This document shows positions 1 to 7,711 of a stretch of 49,255 nucleotides of DNA, in pieces. Source of the stretch: Lachnospiraceae bacterium (GTDB taxonomy: Bacteria > Bacillota > Clostridia > Lachnospirales > Lachnospiraceae); assembly GCA_017438305.1 (NCBI GenBank), contig JAFRVX010000084.1:1-49255 (forward strand), read 5' to 3'. How positions within the stretch are numbered: the first letter of the stretch is position 1; each line of letters begins with the position of its first letter. Both the position numbers and the translations under genes were made by a program. The notes beneath the pieces were generated by a model. It saw nothing but the letters and a program-made list of their open reading frames with translations. It ran no database searches and had not been told where the DNA came from.

Positions 1-199
1 AGGAATCGATAAAAAAACGACCAAAATGTAGTGTTTTTCGCACAAAACCTGGCATTCTCTGCCAGTGGTAGTATGATGTTGAACATTTAGAGGATGAATT
101 TAGCGGTTTCCTATATACGTTAAATTCAAGGGTTCAGTGTTTATAGTATAGCATAGATTTTCAAATTCAGCGTGCAATTTACAGATAATAATCGTCTCA

Positions 200-239
200 A
201 AGAAAAACAGACTCCCCGAGGGAAACATCAGGGAGTCTG
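200..239 (-). terminator. Intrinsic terminator of the zinc-ribbon gene
   Basis: On the minus strand a 9-bp stem (CAGACTCCC with GGGAGTCTG) closes a loop of about 14 nt and is followed by TTTTTCTTT. It lies about 60 bases past the stop codon of the gene at 298-1779 and is a convincing rho-independent terminator for it. Confidence 0.8.
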
Positions 240-297
240 ATAGACATATATCATATTCGCAAACAAAATAAAGAATAGGTGTACGTGACTACACGTA

Positions 298-1779
298 TTA
301 AATCAAATCTTCGGGACCCATTGACAGTATATTCTCAATTTCAGAAATACGTTCTGTCACCTTTACACGCTCGGAAATAAGAGCAGCCTTCTCTTCCTGA
401 ACAGGAACGAGTCTCTTAAGAATATCCTGAGCTCTGGCTTTCTTTTCTTCGTCTATTTTCCCTCTAAGTGAATCGATTCTTTCGTTGAATGTGGCTATTT
501 CTTCGGTGATTCGTTTCTTTTCTTTTCCAGAGAACATTCCCAATTCATCCTTACGTTTCATCAAATCTCGAATCTGATCTCTGAGGTTTTCAATCTCAGC
601 CTCAGAAGGAGTTGGTGCTTTTTCTTCTGTCCTAACACCATTGATAGTGCTGTCTGATTCGGCAATATCAGCATCCAGCGTTGCAAGCTTTTCGGAAAGC
701 TGTTTCTTCTCATCTTCAAATGCTGCTTTTTTATCTGCATGAGCCATCCAAAAAGTTTCAATAATTATCTTTTTATATTCAGCAACTTTCTCTTCAAGTT
801 CTGTTAGCTTGCTCTCGCAAAGAGAGATTTCCCTCAATCGTGAATTTTCAGATGCAGCAGTCAAAGCGTAATCTTTGACCCAATCATACCGCGCAAAAGA
901 AGAATTCCATTCGCTTTTCTGGCTATATTTCCCTATTGGCTCTTTCAAGGCATTTATCAAGTTCTTATATTGAGCTATTTTGCCCTCGTCATCATTACCT
1001 GTATTGATTGCCTGGCGAAACACCTCGCAAATGTTGCTATTCCAATCCAAGTATGTCATAAATTCTTCTTTACTTGGATGTTCAACCTTTTCCCAAGTCG
1101 TCCTGGCCGTAATCATAGCTGCAGCGCCAGCATCATTCATGAGCTTTGCAACTTCATCCAGAAAACCTTCCGGTATGCCCACAGCGTTTCCATGAGACAG
1201 TAATACCAGTAATGCATCAAGAACGGTTACTTTATCAGATGTGAACCCATTTAATTCTGTCGTGTCGGGATTATCGCTGAATCTTTTCTTCCTCATTGAA
1301 ATAAGAGCAATACCTAATTGCTTCAGTGTTTCAACAGCTTGCCCTTTGAGATCTTCTTTTTCTTCTTCCGGGGCAAAATCAATTGCTTTACAGAAAGAGT
1401 GGGAAGCTTCTTCAATACGAAGATTAGTTATCGTTGATTGCCACCCAACGGCTTTACCTTTCAAATTCCATGCTTTATAACACATAGCATCAAGTTCGAT
1501 AACCCGATTGCAATAGTTTTCGGCTTCGGCGTAGTTATGAGCTTCATATGCAGTGGTTGCTAACACAAGCATGTTGTCAATCTGGACCTGATTCGAGTTA
1601 CCCGAAGGCACATTAACAGCAGGAGTGCCAGTCACAGCAGCAAAGTTGCTTTCGACTTCCTGCATCAGATTACGTGCTTCTTCCGCCGTATACTTCGTTC
1701 CGCATCCCTGGCAAACGAACATTCCATTTTCTTTTATAAACTCAGTTCCTTCGCACAGTTCACATACGATTTTCTTCAT
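298..1779 (-). CDS. Zinc-ribbon, TPR-like and coiled-coil protein of unknown role
   Basis: A 493-residue protein. The N terminus carries two CxxC pairs (CELC near residue 6 and CQGC near 23) that form a zinc-ribbon (TFIIB-like) knuckle. It is followed by a polar linker, a helical TPR-like part at about 70-150 (the AYEAHNYAEAENYCNRVIEL segment is typical), and a long charged coiled coil at about 330-480. No signal peptide or membrane segment is seen, so it is probably cytoplasmic. Proteins with this architecture occur in gut Clostridia as uncharacterised zinc-finger proteins. An AGGAGG lies 12 bases before the ATG. The gene stands alone with its own terminator and is more AT-rich than the rest of the window, which suggests a different origin. 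I do not assign a function. Confidence 0.75.
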   Translation of the reverse strand: MKKIVCELCEGTEFIKENGMFVCQGCGTKYTAEEARNLMQEVESNFAAVTGTPAVNVPSGNSNQVQIDNMLVLATTAYEAHNYAEAENYCNRVIELDAMCYKAWNLKGKAVGWQSTITNLRIEEASHSFCKAIDFAPEEEKEDLKGQAVETLKQLGIALISMRKKRFSDNPDTTELNGFTSDKVTVLDALLVLLSHGNAVGIPEGFLDEVAKLMNDAGAAAMITARTTWEKVEHPSKEEFMTYLDWNSNICEVFRQAINTGNDDEGKIAQYKNLINALKEPIGKYSQKSEWNSSFARYDWVKDYALTAASENSRLREISLCESKLTELEEKVAEYKKIIIETFWMAHADKKAAFEDEKKQLSEKLATLDADIAESDSTINGVRTEEKAPTPSEAEIENLRDQIRDLMKRKDELGMFSGKEKKRITEEIATFNERIDSLRGKIDEEKKARAQDILKRLVPVQEEKAALISERVKVTERISEIENILSMGPEDLI

Positions 1780-2593
1780 AGATTCTGTTAACCTCCTATT
1801 GCGTTGCTCAGCCGGTAATTAGCATAACCATATATTCTTTTGGAAAGTGTGCTTTTGCGAATTACAGGACCCGGATAAAGACACAGTATATATTATAAGT
1901 AAAAGCAACTGTAAACTCAAGAATAATTTGTGATATCGCTGCTTATTTGTGGTCATTCGTAACATAAAAAAAATAATATCAAATAGTCTCCTGTCTGCAC
2001 CAGCATGATACTACCTGTCGTTATATTGTTCAAGATAACGCCTTGTGACTCTTCGAAATTCTTTTCTGTACCGTTGTTTTTCTTTATGGTGAGATTTCTG
2101 CATTTCAAGGCAGCATGAATCATAGATCATCTTCAGACCAGGGTTTTCCATGGACCAGCCACAGAGATCAGTATATCCTTTTTCGATATCTTTTTCTTAT
2201 AATCCCCTTGTGTCTTAGAAGCTGCCTCGGCACCCAAAGAAATAAAATAGACTTTTTATATCCGGTCTGTGCTTTTGAAATACAAAATAGATTTGGTTTC
2301 CTATTATACTATGAGCAGGAAAATATACTTTTATGAGACTTGAAAATAATGGCTTTTACAGTATAATACAGCTTAAGAAAATCGGAAGAAGTCTGCTTCC
2401 GAAAATGTTTTTAGGTTGTTGCTAAAGGAATTCTTTGTGCTTCAGCAGTGAGGTTTTTTAAAACTGCTGATTATCTCCTGCAGTAGCTGCAGAAAGATTA
2501 AGGAACAAACGATCCGGAGAACGAATACAGGGTCACAGCAACCGGCAGCCTGAAACCAGGCGGCTGAAAAAGATCAAACAAAGGAGACAGCTT
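1780..2593. other. AT-rich intergenic region without a convincing gene
   Basis: About 800 bases separate the zinc-ribbon gene from the esterase. The longest open frame (2115-2336, 73 codons) has no ribosome binding site and no recognisable motif. Just before the esterase there are small hairpins, CTGCAG-TAG-CTGCAG near 2480 and GGCAGCCTG...CAGGCGGCTG near 2542-2566, neither followed by a T-run. Composition changes from AT-rich to GC-rich at about 2500. Confidence 0.5.
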
Positions 2594-3838
2594 ATGAAAA
2601 AGCTGTATGACGTAACGTTTACTTTTGATCCGGCTGATACGGATAAAGAAGTGAAATCTGTCCATCTGCAGGGTGAATTTCTGTTCTACAGAAGCAATCT
2701 GACCGGCAATACCGATGAGACCGGTATGGTGGAAAATGACCCGAAGTATCCGCCTGCTCAGTATGAAGACGGAATGGATCCCATCGGGGGTATTTATCTT
2801 CAGGAAATGGACAAAAATGAGGAGGGCCTTTATGAAACCACTTTAAAACTCCCTGCCGGTTCCTATGTCTACAATTTCGTCCTCAATGCGGATCTTGTCG
2901 ATCCGGATCCGGCCAGCCCGTTTGCCGGTTTTATGGCCATGATGCTTCCTGACGGGACGAAAAAAATGTTTTCCAACGCTGACGAGATTATGGAAGTCCG
3001 GCGGTCAGGAAAAGCTTATGCGGCAGACATAAATGTCACCATCCCGGATCCGAAGAAGCCCTCCGGTATCCCCACGGTCACCGGCTCCATCCCCGGCACA
3101 GTGCTTTTGGTGGGCACTCCGGAAGAATCCAGAAGGATCCCGAACGAAAATCCGGCAAAGCGCGGCACCGTGACGTATATGTCTTATACCGACGTTTTCG
3201 GAAACGTCCAGTCCTTATGTGTTTATCTTCCTGCCGGATTTGACCGCACAAAGACCTATCCGCTGGTGCTGGTTTCCCATGGCGGCGGCGGAAACGAAGC
3301 GGAGTGGGCGGCCCAGGGAAATATCGACAACATCATGGACAACCTGATCGCCGAAGGGAAGACCAGAGAAGCGATCCTGGTGATGATGAATAACTCCGTT
3401 TATTCGTGGGATTTTGCCAATATAGCGAAAAACTGCGAAGAAGCGATCCTTCCCTTTATCGAGAAGATCCTTCCTGTTTCCAAAGATCCTGAGGAGCGGG
3501 CGTTCTGCGGCCTCTCCATGGGCAGCATGACGACCCTGTACATGTATTATCACCGCACAGAAGTCTACGGTTACTATGGTGCCTTCTCCGGAGGCGTGGC
3601 TCCCGGCAACCCGTACTTCACACTGGAGAATCCTCACCTGAAAGATGTGAAGCTCCTGATCGGATCCGCGGAAGAAGATATCGCCTACAATCAGAGAGAT
3701 ATAGGCGTTCCCACCACGATCCGCGCGCTGAAGGAAGCCGGCATTCCTTATACGCCGTACTTCGTGCCGGGTTCCCACGACTGGTTCTGCTGGCCGGCGA
3801 TGTATGAATATTTTGCGGAGCATATTCTCTGGAAATAA
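2594..3838 (+). CDS. Alpha/beta-hydrolase esterase (enterochelin-esterase/CE1-like) with N-terminal Ig-like domain
   Basis: A 414-residue protein with GGAGA 6-7 bases before the ATG. Residues 1-140 look like an early-set/CBM48-type beta-sandwich that precedes many esterases of this family. The catalytic part begins at about residue 180 with the GTVTYMSYTDVFGNVQSLCV strand pattern. An oxyanion-type HGGGG motif follows, and the nucleophile serine sits in GLSMGS (Ser about 308). The likely catalytic histidine is in GSHDW near the C terminus (about 393). There is no signal peptide, so a cytoplasmic enzyme acting on imported acetylated or feruloylated oligosaccharides is plausible. The substrate cannot be told from sequence. 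It is monocistronic and converges on the trp genes. Confidence 0.85.
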   Translation: MKKLYDVTFTFDPADTDKEVKSVHLQGEFLFYRSNLTGNTDETGMVENDPKYPPAQYEDGMDPIGGIYLQEMDKNEEGLYETTLKLPAGSYVYNFVLNADLVDPDPASPFAGFMAMMLPDGTKKMFSNADEIMEVRRSGKAYAADINVTIPDPKKPSGIPTVTGSIPGTVLLVGTPEESRRIPNENPAKRGTVTYMSYTDVFGNVQSLCVYLPAGFDRTKTYPLVLVSHGGGGNEAEWAAQGNIDNIMDNLIAEGKTREAILVMMNNSVYSWDFANIAKNCEEAILPFIEKILPVSKDPEERAFCGLSMGSMTTLYMYYHRTEVYGYYGAFSGGVAPGNPYFTLENPHLKDVKLLIGSAEEDIAYNQRDIGVPTTIRALKEAGIPYTPYFVPGSHDWFCWPAMYEYFAEHILWK

Positions 3839-3993
3839 CTTAAGCGGAAACAACTCAGGCGGAAAAAAGCACAAATCACATACGTGTAATTATCAATTGT
3901 GGAAACAAAAGATCGCGTATCAGACCGCGGCTTAATAAGGTCTGACCTGCGGTTCAGATAACCGTAAGACCATAAATAGTCCGAATGACACGG

Positions 3994-4024
3994 GCCCGGT
4001 GAAAACCGGGCTCGAAGTTTCTCT
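3994..4024. terminator. Possible terminator between the convergent esterase and trpCF genes
   Basis: GCCCGGT-GAAA-ACCGGGC forms a 7-bp stem with a GNRA-type tetraloop on the plus strand, followed by TCGAAGTTTCTCTC. The T-run is poor, so termination is uncertain. A second imperfect palindrome, TCAGACC...GGTCTGA, lies at about 3917-3945. Confidence 0.4.
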
Positions 4025-4090
4025 CTCCGCACGCTTCATTTCAAAAGCCTTCTTAACTCCCATAGTCTTCCCGCGGTCCGGATCCCGATC

Positions 4091-5434
4091 TTACAGCATC
4101 GCGTCTTGGATCGCCTGGATCTTTCTTTCCGATTTCAGTCCCGGCGCATCTTCAGAGCCGGTCATGACGTCAATATAAGCGGGAAAGAATTTCAGAAGTT
4201 CCCTGACGTTCTTCTCTGTGATCCCCCCGCCGAGCATGATCTTTTTGGAGGAATCCAGAACGGCCGTTTTGTCCTGTTCGGACAATAAAAGCGTGCTTCC
4301 GCCTGAGGCGGCGTTTCCGGCGTCACGGCTGTCGAGAAGGATATGATCGACAGGCGCGGACTCCAGCAGACGGATGGTGTCCGCAAGGCTTTCCGTTCCA
4401 AACATCTGCTTCCGCAGGACAGCATTGGTCGGAACGCTGCGGATCACTTCTATGCCAAGTTCATGAAGCTTTCCGGCGATGCGTTTCGTTTCCTCCAGCG
4501 TTTCCGTGTAGTGCAGCTGCAGCAGGTCCGGCCTCAGCGCATCGGCGGTCTCCAGTACTTTTTCCGAAGAGCCGCCAGTAACGATGCAGCTCTTTGACTT
4601 TACCTGTCTGATCAAAGATGCCGCCTGCCCGCGGCTGATGTTCCAGGGAACGCTGACGGGGTAATCCACAACGAATCCGACGATATCCGCCAGCAGTTTA
4701 TTGCAGACGTCTACACCTGCCTGGTCCATTACGCCGCAGATCTTCAGTCCGCTTGTCCGGGACATGGCTCGGAACATTTCCGCCGGTTCCGCGGCCTGCA
4801 GAATGGCTGTGCCCACCAGCACTGCATCTCCCCCGGCCCGCACCGCCGTACGCGCGTCGTCTCCGGAGGCGAGCCCGCTTTCGACGATGATAAAGGCATC
4901 GTGAGAGGTCTGCAGCAGTTCAGCCGCATGACTGACGCCGCCGTCGTCCCGTTCCAGTTCCAGGATGTTGCGGTTGTTGATCCCCACAAGAGGCGCGCCA
5001 AGCCGGAGGGCAAAGTCCAGTTCTGCCTTCGTGTGCGTCTCCACCAGAGGCATAAGGCCTCTTTTGAGCGCTTCCCAGTAAAGCCGTTCCAGCTTTTCTT
5101 CCCCGAGGACAGCCGCCATAAGAAGGACAGCCGATGCGCCTGCATTAACGGTCTCATCAAGATCCGCTTCTTCTTCGATGAAATCCTTCCTTAAGACCGG
5201 CAGGTCAACGGAGCGGCAGACATCTTCCAGCATGTTCAGGGAACCGTGAAATTCTTTTTCTTCCGTTACCACAGAAAGGGCGGGGGCGCCTGCCAGCGCC
5301 AGCATTTTCGCATAGGCTGCCGGATCCCGGCCGCGCAGCAGTTCGCCTTCTTTGGGAGAGAATGCCTTGATATCCGGGATCACCGGGATCCGGCCTTCTG
5401 TCTTTGCCTTTTTTATTGCTTCGATAAAATCCAT
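4091..5434 (-). CDS. trpCF: Bifunctional indole-3-glycerol-phosphate synthase / phosphoribosylanthranilate isomerase
   Basis: A 447-residue fusion catalysing two successive steps of tryptophan synthesis: isomerisation of phosphoribosylanthranilate and ring closure to indoleglycerol phosphate. Residues 1-225 are the TrpC barrel, with LRKDFI, VGINNRN and the phosphate-binding ESGLASGDD...GDAVLVG. Residues 228-447 are the TrpF barrel, starting SGLKICGV with the catalytic Cys in KICG, then LQLHYTE and LLDS with the general-acid Asp, and GGGIT near the end. The TrpF half departs from the usual pattern (FVVDYPVSVPWNIS where FVFYPKSPR-type sequence is normal), so it may be a diverged isomerase. It lies 42 bases after trpD and shares the T-box leader. 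It is the last gene of the transcript; trpE, G, B and A are not in this window. Confidence 0.9.
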   Translation of the reverse strand: MDFIEAIKKAKTEGRIPVIPDIKAFSPKEGELLRGRDPAAYAKMLALAGAPALSVVTEEKEFHGSLNMLEDVCRSVDLPVLRKDFIEEEADLDETVNAGASAVLLMAAVLGEEKLERLYWEALKRGLMPLVETHTKAELDFALRLGAPLVGINNRNILELERDDGGVSHAAELLQTSHDAFIIVESGLASGDDARTAVRAGGDAVLVGTAILQAAEPAEMFRAMSRTSGLKICGVMDQAGVDVCNKLLADIVGFVVDYPVSVPWNISRGQAASLIRQVKSKSCIVTGGSSEKVLETADALRPDLLQLHYTETLEETKRIAGKLHELGIEVIRSVPTNAVLRKQMFGTESLADTIRLLESAPVDHILLDSRDAGNAASGGSTLLLSEQDKTAVLDSSKKIMLGGGITEKNVRELLKFFPAYIDVMTGSEDAPGLKSERKIQAIQDAML

Positions 5435-5476
5435 GTCACAAACCTGCTCCGTTCCGCTGCCGCCTGTTGTTTCTTA

Positions 5477-6508
5477 TCAATTTCCTTGAGAGAACGCATT
5501 TGAATATCTTACCAGTTCCTCCAGCTTTGCCGCCGCCAGGCCGGAATCGATGATCTGTCTCACTTTTTTTATCCCTTCATCAAAGGTGTACGCCTTATCG
5601 CCGACGATCAGTGCGCCGGCGGCATTTAACAGGATCGCATCCCTTCTGGCGTCCCGGATGCTGCCGTTAAAGACGCCTCTTATCGTTGCCGCGTTTTCTT
5701 CCGGCGTCCCGGTCTTTATCTGATCGATCGTGCAGCGCTCCAGACCAAAATCTTCCGGTGCGATCTCATATTCGTTGAGCGCGCCGTCCTTCAGTTCCAG
5801 GATCCGGGTCTTTCCGAGAAGGGAGATCTCATCCAGACCGTCCAGACCATGAACGAACATGGCCCGGGTATAGCCGATCTCCTTTGCGACGACCGCCACC
5901 TGTTCCAGCAGTTCGGGCCTGTAGACGCCCAGAAGGTGCCGCGGGGCAAAGGCCGGGTTGATCAGGGGGCCGATGATGGTATAGAAGATCGTCTTGATGC
6001 CGAGAGCCGCTTCCGGCGCCAGCACCTTTCCCATCACAGGATGGAAGAGCGGCGCATAGATAAACGCGATGCCGATGTCTTCGATCAGCCGGGCCGCCTG
6101 TTCCGCCGTCAGATTGATGTTGACGCCAAGCGCTTCCAGAACGTCGGCGCTTCCCGACAGGCTGGAGATGGAACGGCTGCCGTGCTTGGCAATGGGGATC
6201 CCTGCCGCCGCGGCGATCAGCGCGGTAGCAGTGGAGATATTGTAGGTGGAAAGTCCGCCGCCGGTACCGCAGGTATCCATGGTTTCCGCCGCTGTATCCG
6301 GGCGGATCGGGATACAGTTTTCCCGCATCGCTTTGGCGATATAAGCTGTCTCTTCCAGGGTCGTGCCCTTCATGACCAGCGCCACCAGGAATCCCGAGAT
6401 CTGGCCTTCTGTCAGTCTGTCCTCCCGGATATCCGTGATGATCTCCAGGACTTCTTCTTCCGTCATATCCTGTTTGTTTGTGAGCTTTGATAAGATCTCC
6501 TTGTACAT
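5477..6508 (-). CDS. trpD: Anthranilate phosphoribosyltransferase
   Basis: A 343-residue enzyme that transfers phosphoribose from PRPP to anthranilate. The glycine-rich PRPP loop (DTCGTGGG), the NISTATALIAAAAG segment, the KHGSRSISS motif and the GPLINPA segment are all present, and the length is normal. The chosen ATG is preceded by GAGGAGGAAGCAGC; the open frame continues upstream into the leader without another good start. It is the first gene after the tryptophan T-box and is followed by trpCF in the same direction. Confidence 0.95.
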   Translation of the reverse strand: MYKEILSKLTNKQDMTEEEVLEIITDIREDRLTEGQISGFLVALVMKGTTLEETAYIAKAMRENCIPIRPDTAAETMDTCGTGGGLSTYNISTATALIAAAAGIPIAKHGSRSISSLSGSADVLEALGVNINLTAEQAARLIEDIGIAFIYAPLFHPVMGKVLAPEAALGIKTIFYTIIGPLINPAFAPRHLLGVYRPELLEQVAVVAKEIGYTRAMFVHGLDGLDEISLLGKTRILELKDGALNEYEIAPEDFGLERCTIDQIKTGTPEENAATIRGVFNGSIRDARRDAILLNAAGALIVGDKAYTFDEGIKKVRQIIDSGLAAAKLEELVRYSNAFSQGN

Positions 6509-6559
6509 GCTGCTTCCTCCTCTGTAGAAAGATTCCTTTGACATTCTGCCGGGGGAAAT

Positions 6560-6872
6560 AAAAAAACGTCCCTGACAGAAAAATACCATCTGTCAAGGAC
6601 GAATAGATGCAAAAATATGCGACACTATCCGCGGTGCCACCTTGAATTCACGGTCTTGCCCGTGCGCTTAGCAGGATACTGACATATCCCCGGCAATTAA
6701 CGTCTGCCTGCAACGTCGCAGGATACTCGGAAACAAGGGTTTCCTTTGTCCGCGCCCTCAGAAGTCCATTCAGTGAAATATCTCACGCTGCGATCTCACC
6801 GCCCGCAGCTCTCTCATGTGACAGGGAAGTCACCTACTTACTCTTCCTCAACGGTTTATTATATATTGAGTT
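6560..6872 (-). promoter_or_regulatory. Tryptophan T-box riboswitch with terminator
   Basis: The minus-strand leader shows the T-box layout. Stem I contains an AGTAGG-type bulge region and a loop-E-like GGTGAGATCGCAG. The specifier loop reads GAATGGAC, with TGG (Trp codon) at 6768-6766. The conserved antiterminator sequence AAGGTGGCACCGCGGATAG lies at about 6643-6625, and its UGGC bulge matches a tRNA ending GCCA, as expected for tRNA-Trp. An 11-bp terminator (GTCCTTGACAG with CTGTCAGGGAC, 6600-6568) followed by seven T competes with it. Uncharged tRNA-Trp should therefore switch on trpD-trpCF. This assignment rests on motifs read by eye. Confidence 0.95.
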
Positions 6873-6878
6873 TTCGCA

Positions 6879-6907
6879 ACTATATCACAATAATCCGGGT
6901 TTGTCAA
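6879..6907 (-). promoter_or_regulatory. Sigma-A promoter of the trp leader
   Basis: On the minus strand TTGACA (6907-6902), a 17-base spacer and TATAGT (6884-6879) sit just upstream of T-box stem I, giving a start near 6872. Confidence 0.8.
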
Positions 6908-6922
6908 CTTCTGCTTAATATA

Positions 6923-7052
6923 AAACTCTAGACGAACTTAATGCAGAACTTGGCCCGCACACCACAGCGGCGGCCGGTTTTGCCTGGGTGCTGCCCGCCA
7001 TTGCAGGCGGCCTGATCGGGGCGGTGATCCCATCATCGGTCTCTCAGCCGTA
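6923..7052 (+). pseudogene. Possible relic of the C terminus of a branched-chain amino acid carrier
   Basis: Reading on plus from about 6923 gives an open frame of roughly 40 codons that ends at 7052. Its last part, GFAWVLPAIAGGLIGAVIP, looks like a transmembrane helix. It resembles my recollection of the last helix of LIVCS/BrnQ carriers (such as the GLAWLMP segment of E. coli BrnQ). There is no start, no ribosome binding site and no upstream domain; the frame begins inside the trp promoter region. This is a tentative reading, and chance coding resemblance is possible. Confidence 0.25.
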
Positions 7053-7628
7053 GGTCCTGATGATCTCTTCCGCTGCCTGCCTTTTTGAAATGCTTCGGTC
7101 CATCGCCTGCTTTTCGATGTAATGATGGGCCTGGGGTTCCTCCATTTTCAATTCTGAGATCAACAGCCATTTGGCCCGGTTGACGATCCTGATCTCTTCC
7201 ATTTTCTCTTCTATCGAAAGCGTCTTTTTTTCCGATTTCCGCAAGCGTTCCCTGGAAGCGGCCATCCAGTCCAGCGCCTGAGAGGCGGCGGCTCTGGAAA
7301 GGGGTTTGGCCAGGGTAAAAACGCCGTATTCCAGTACTTTTTCCCGGACGTCGTCGTGAAGCTCCGCCCGGACTAAAATGAGCACAACGGTTCCCTGGGC
7401 GCTTCCGGCATCGATCGCAAAACGGATCCCGGGATCATCAGGCAGAGGGGCATTGATAATGACAAAATCATAGGCTCTTTCACTGAAGGCCCTTTCTCCC
7501 GCACTGACGCTGGAGACATATCTGACCGGCTGATAATGGGATCCCGGCAGAAGCGCAGAGAGGGCAGTATTCAATTTTTCCGCAGCTGATATGATCAGGA
7601 CGCTGTAGACCCGCTCTTTTAAACTCAT
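7044..7628 (-). CDS. ANTAR-domain RNA-binding antiterminator with pseudo-receiver (NitR-like)
   Basis: A 194-residue protein. Residues 6-115 look like a response-regulator receiver, but the phospho-acceptor position is Asn59 (FVIINAPLP instead of a D) although the late K-P pair (about 108-109) is kept, so aspartyl phosphorylation is unlikely. A short coiled coil at about 125-145 leads into the ANTAR domain (150-194: RAKWLLISELKMEE...AHHYIEKQAMDRSISKRQAAEEII), which binds paired RNA hairpins and stops terminator formation. It lies 83 bases after glutamine synthetase as the last gene of the GOGAT/GS operon. That is the arrangement known for NitR near glnA in solventogenic Clostridium. Likely targets are the terminators in the divergent leaders at 14014-14074 and 14224-14365. 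Confidence 0.85.
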   Translation of the reverse strand: MSLKERVYSVLIISAAEKLNTALSALLPGSHYQPVRYVSSVSAGERAFSERAYDFVIINAPLPDDPGIRFAIDAGSAQGTVVLILVRAELHDDVREKVLEYGVFTLAKPLSRAAASQALDWMAASRERLRKSEKKTLSIEEKMEEIRIVNRAKWLLISELKMEEPQAHHYIEKQAMDRSISKRQAAEEIIRTYG

Positions 7629-7711
7629 AGGAGACCCTCTGCCATGCTTCGGCTTGATAAACGTTTTTTCGGTTATTGTCCGTCCCGGTCGGATAAACGA
7701 CGCTTTTTAAG

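Noticed and set aside
67-2015. 12-base inverted sequence (GGTAGTATGATG and CATGATACTACC) flanking the zinc-ribbon gene
   Set aside because: One mismatch over 12 bases, no target duplication and no transposase; probably chance.
2115-2336. 73-codon frame in the AT-rich gap
   Set aside because: No ribosome site, no motif, and amino acid make-up typical of random AT-rich sequence.
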